From positions 1 to 28,560 of IMG/VR virus record IMGVR_UViG_3300038825_000967: 28,560 bases of DNA. One strand, given 5' to 3'. Shown here piece by piece: positions 28,560 through 28,560 of the stretch. The translations under genes were made by a program, and so were the position numbers. How positions within the stretch are numbered: position 1 is the first letter of the stretch; the number at the start of each line of letters is the position of its first letter. Source of the DNA: a virus. Below the pieces are notes generated by a model that saw only the letters and a list, made by a program, of their open reading frames with translations, ran no database searches and was not told where the DNA came from.

Positions 28560-28560
28560 C

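Noticed and set aside
1-28560. tRNA genes, rRNA genes, transposons, integrase or attachment sites
   Set aside because: None were seen on reading; AT-rich hairpins found were terminator-like rather than cloverleafs. A dedicated tRNA scan was not possible here.

Overview
The window is an essentially complete small tailed-phage genome of the siphovirus type, most likely infecting a member of the Bacteroidota (flavobacterial lineage). The host inference rests on several things. The DNA is strongly AT-rich. A Bacteroidetes-type promoter (TAnnTTTG) drives the rightward operon. Gene starts have AT-rich leaders and no clear Shine-Dalgarno. Signal peptides end in an FSQ or ISQ style, and one secreted protein ends in a sequence resembling a type IX secretion sorting tail. 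The first 98 bases are repeated at positions 28462-28559, and the gene cut by the left end is complete at the right end, so the molecule is circular or circularly permuted with a unique length of about 28.46 kb.

Layout: nearly everything is on the minus strand and reads as one leftward programme from about 25.06 kb, down through position 1, and around to 26178. In that order it holds: an HTH regulator, an SSB-like protein and a replication initiator-like protein (25.1-23.6 kb); a PP-loop ATPase/PAPS-reductase-like protein, a VRR-NUC nuclease, a sigma-factor-like protein, an HNH protein and a ParB-like protein (23.4-19.85 kb); small and large terminase (19.8-18.3 kb); tail chaperones with a probable -1 frameshift, tail terminator, gp10-like neck/tail protein, two large tail-tip proteins and the tape measure (18.3-9.7 kb); capsid protease, scaffold, major capsid protein and candidate tail tube (9.7-6.3 kb); small proteins, a three-module portal fusion, a neck adaptor and a fibre (6.1-1.8 kb); and a cell-surface/lysis cassette (outer-membrane barrel, LDLa-like secreted protein, small membrane proteins, degenerate periplasmic thioredoxin, L,D-transpeptidase-like endolysin, 3-TM holin, metallophosphoesterase). 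A short rightward operon of five small genes (25.18-26.1 kb) lies between the two ends of this programme and ends at a strong hairpin facing the metallophosphoesterase gene.

Regulation: four intergenic sites in the structural region share a 29-bp bipartite motif on the minus strand, [GA]AACAA-N14-TATTTATAA. They precede the tail chaperone, protease, scaffold and portal-cluster genes. I infer a phage late promoter, perhaps read by the phage's own sigma-like protein. Two strong terminators bracket the candidate tail-tube gene. The early rightward promoter is of the ordinary host type. Genes are tightly packed, with many TAATG or ATGA stop-start overlaps. I see no integrase, polymerase, helicase, primase, tRNA gene, transposase or CRISPR array. 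The phage looks virulent and dependent on host replication enzymes, although that rests on absence of evidence.
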